DNA from: Brachybacterium sp. SGAir0954
GTDB taxonomy: Bacteria > Actinomycetota > Actinomycetes > Actinomycetales > Dermabacteraceae
NCBI RefSeq assembly: GCF_005490785.1
Contig: NZ_CP027295.1
Coordinates: 2,108,001 to 2,172,000, forward strand
Direction of reading: 5' to 3'
DNA: 64,000 nucleotides
A program made the position numbers and the translations under genes. Every line of letters starts with the position of its first letter. The first letter of the stretch is position 1. This document shows, piece by piece, positions 62,924 through 64,000 of the stretch. The notes under the pieces were generated by a model that saw only the letters and a program-made list of their open reading frames with translations, did not search any database and was not told the DNA's origin.

Positions 62924-64000
62924 ATGACTGTCACCCGCGAGCACACCGACGTCGAGACCGCCGTCCTGGCGGCCGCCCGCGCCGCGAAGGAGGCCCAGCC
63001 CGCCCTCGCCCGGCTGCACCGCTCCCAGAAGGACGCCCTGCTGCTGGCCATGGCGGACGCCCTCGTCGAGCGCAGCACGGAGATCGTGGAGGCGAACGCC
63101 CACGACCTCGCCGCCGCGGACGCCTCCGGCATGGAGGCGGGCCTGCGGGACCGCCTCGCGCTGAGCGAGGAGCGCGTCGCCGCGATCGCCCAGCAGCTGC
63201 GCGACGCCGCCGCCCTCCCGGACCCGGTGGGCGAGGTGGTGCGCGGCGGGCTGCTCGACAACGGCCTCGAGCTGCGCCAGGTGCGCGTGCCCATGGGCGT
63301 GATCGGCATGGTCTACGAGGCCCGGCCCAACGTCACGGTCGACGCCGCCGGCCTCTCCCTCAAGGCGGGCAGCGCCGTCGTGCTGCGCGGCGGCTCCGCC
63401 GCCCTGCACTCCAACACCGCGCTCATCGCCGTCCTCCGCTCCGTGCTCGCCGCGCAGGGCCTGCCCGAGGACCTCGTCATCGGCATCGACGAGCACGGTC
63501 GGGACGGCGTGGACGTGCTCATGCGCGCCCGTGGCCTCGTGGACCTGCTCATCCCGCGCGGCGGCGCCGGCCTCATCCGGCGCGTCGTGGAGAACTCCCT
63601 GGTGCCCGTCATCGAGACCGGCACCGGCAACACGCACGTCTTCGTCGACGCGAGCGCGGACCTCGAGCAGGCCGCGGCGATCGTCCACAACGCGAAGACC
63701 CAGCGCATCGGGGTCTGCAACTCCCTCGAGACGCTGCTCGTCCACGCGGACGTCGCCGAGCGGGCGCTCCCCGCGATCGCCCCGGGCCTCGTCGAGGCCG
63801 GGGTGCGGATCCACGCCGACGAGCGCGCGGGGGAGATCCTCGCCGAGGCCGGGGTGGCGAGCGAGCCCGCCACCGAGGAGGACTGGGACACGGAGTACCT
63901 GGCCCTCGAGATCGCGGTGCGCGTGGTCGAGGACCTCGACGCCGCGCTCGAGCACATCCGCACCTGGTCCACGGGGCACACCGAGTCGATCCTCACCACC
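62924..64000 (+). CDS. proA: Gamma-glutamyl phosphate reductase, 3' end cut by window
   Basis: NADPH-dependent reduction of gamma-glutamyl phosphate to glutamate semialdehyde. 359 codons are visible of an expected 415-430. The aldehyde-dehydrogenase-fold segments include [31 protein letters not shown] and the catalytic Cys in [10 protein letters not shown]. It starts with an ATG at a leaderless promoter. Confidence 0.95.
   Translation, partial: MTVTREHTDVETAVLAAARAAKEAQPALARLHRSQKDALLLAMADALVERSTEIVEANAHDLAAADASGMEAGLRDRLALSEERVAAIAQQLRDAAALPDPVGEVVRGGLLDNGLELRQVRVPMGVIGMVYEARPNVTVDAAGLSLKAGSAVVLRGGSAALHSNTALIAVLRSVLAAQGLPEDLVIGIDEHGRDGVDVLMRARGLVDLLIPRGGAGLIRRVVENSLVPVIETGTGNTHVFVDASADLEQAAAIVHNAKTQRIGVCNSLETLLVHADVAERALPAIAPGLVEAGVRIHADERAGEILAEAGVASEPATEEDWDTEYLALEIAVRVVEDLDAALEHIRTWSTGHTESILTT

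Noticed and set aside
1-64000. CRISPR arrays, toxin-antitoxin pairs or known phage-defence operons
   Set aside because: No regularly spaced repeats, no cas-like proteins and no small paired toxin/antitoxin frames were recognised on either strand.

Overview
The window is a 64 kb piece of a high-G+C actinobacterial chromosome. Protein content and gene order (sir-cysHDN, ilvBNC, ndgR/leuCD-murA-plsC-gpsA-ddl-thiL, recG-rsmD, coaD-yceD-rnc-mutM, cydABDC, rne-rplU-rpmA-obgE-proBA) point to Micrococcales, most likely a Brachybacterium-like member of the Dermabacteraceae. The genus is inferred from familiarity with such proteins, not from a search. Almost everything here is core metabolism and information processing. 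No prophage, transposase, CRISPR array or rRNA operon was seen.

Layout. 1-4.6 kb: assimilatory sulfate reduction operon on the minus strand (sulfite reductase, APS reductase, CysD, CysN), cut by the left edge. 4.7-14.7 kb: branched-chain amino acid and serine genes: a 12-codon leader peptide with an attenuator, ilvBN, ilvC, then serA-leuB-ilvE-cimA and an ACT-domain protein. 14.9-22.9 kb: a NarK-like transporter, a SKI2-type helicase, a secreted serine protease, a DNA-glycosylase-like protein, a PH-domain membrane protein and a flavin monooxygenase. 23-26 kb: FAH-family gene, gltX, tRNA-Gln and two identical tRNA-Glu genes. 26-36.5 kb: Usp, NdgR-type IclR regulator divergent from leuCD, then envelope genes murA, plsC, gpsA, ddl, a DUF3515 lipoprotein and thiL. 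36.6-38.9 kb: alcohol dehydrogenase, peptidase E and L28. 39-47 kb: recG, rsmD, a short stretch of broken genes, a GNAT and a DUF3224 gene, then coaD-yceD-rnc-mutM. 47.1-54.9 kb: a NarL-type response regulator converging on a histidine kinase whose gene is the last member of cydABDC. 55-64 kb: large RNase E/G, L21, L27, Obg, proB, an inverted ribokinase gene, and proA (cut by the right edge).

How the genes work together. LeuCD with LeuB serve leucine synthesis and, with citramalate synthase, can also make 2-oxobutyrate from pyruvate for isoleucine, feeding IlvBN, IlvC and IlvE. The ilv leader peptide carries six consecutive branched-chain codons. NdgR-type regulators are known to control leuCD, so this pathway shows two layers of control. 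A GluRS gene sits beside the tRNAs it is expected to charge. CydABDC makes and matures a high-affinity oxidase and carries its own sensor kinase.

The most interesting window-wide signal is transcriptional: at least 16 genes have a -10-like hexamer (TANNNT or CANNNT) ending exactly 6 or 7 nt before the start codon, which implies leaderless mRNAs, including the attenuation leader peptide itself. The clearest structural oddities are the broken-gene stretch plus a 24-bp inverted repeat between rsmD and coaD, and an 18-bp x4 coding repeat inside rsmD. I did not find a convincing, entirely new multi-gene system.
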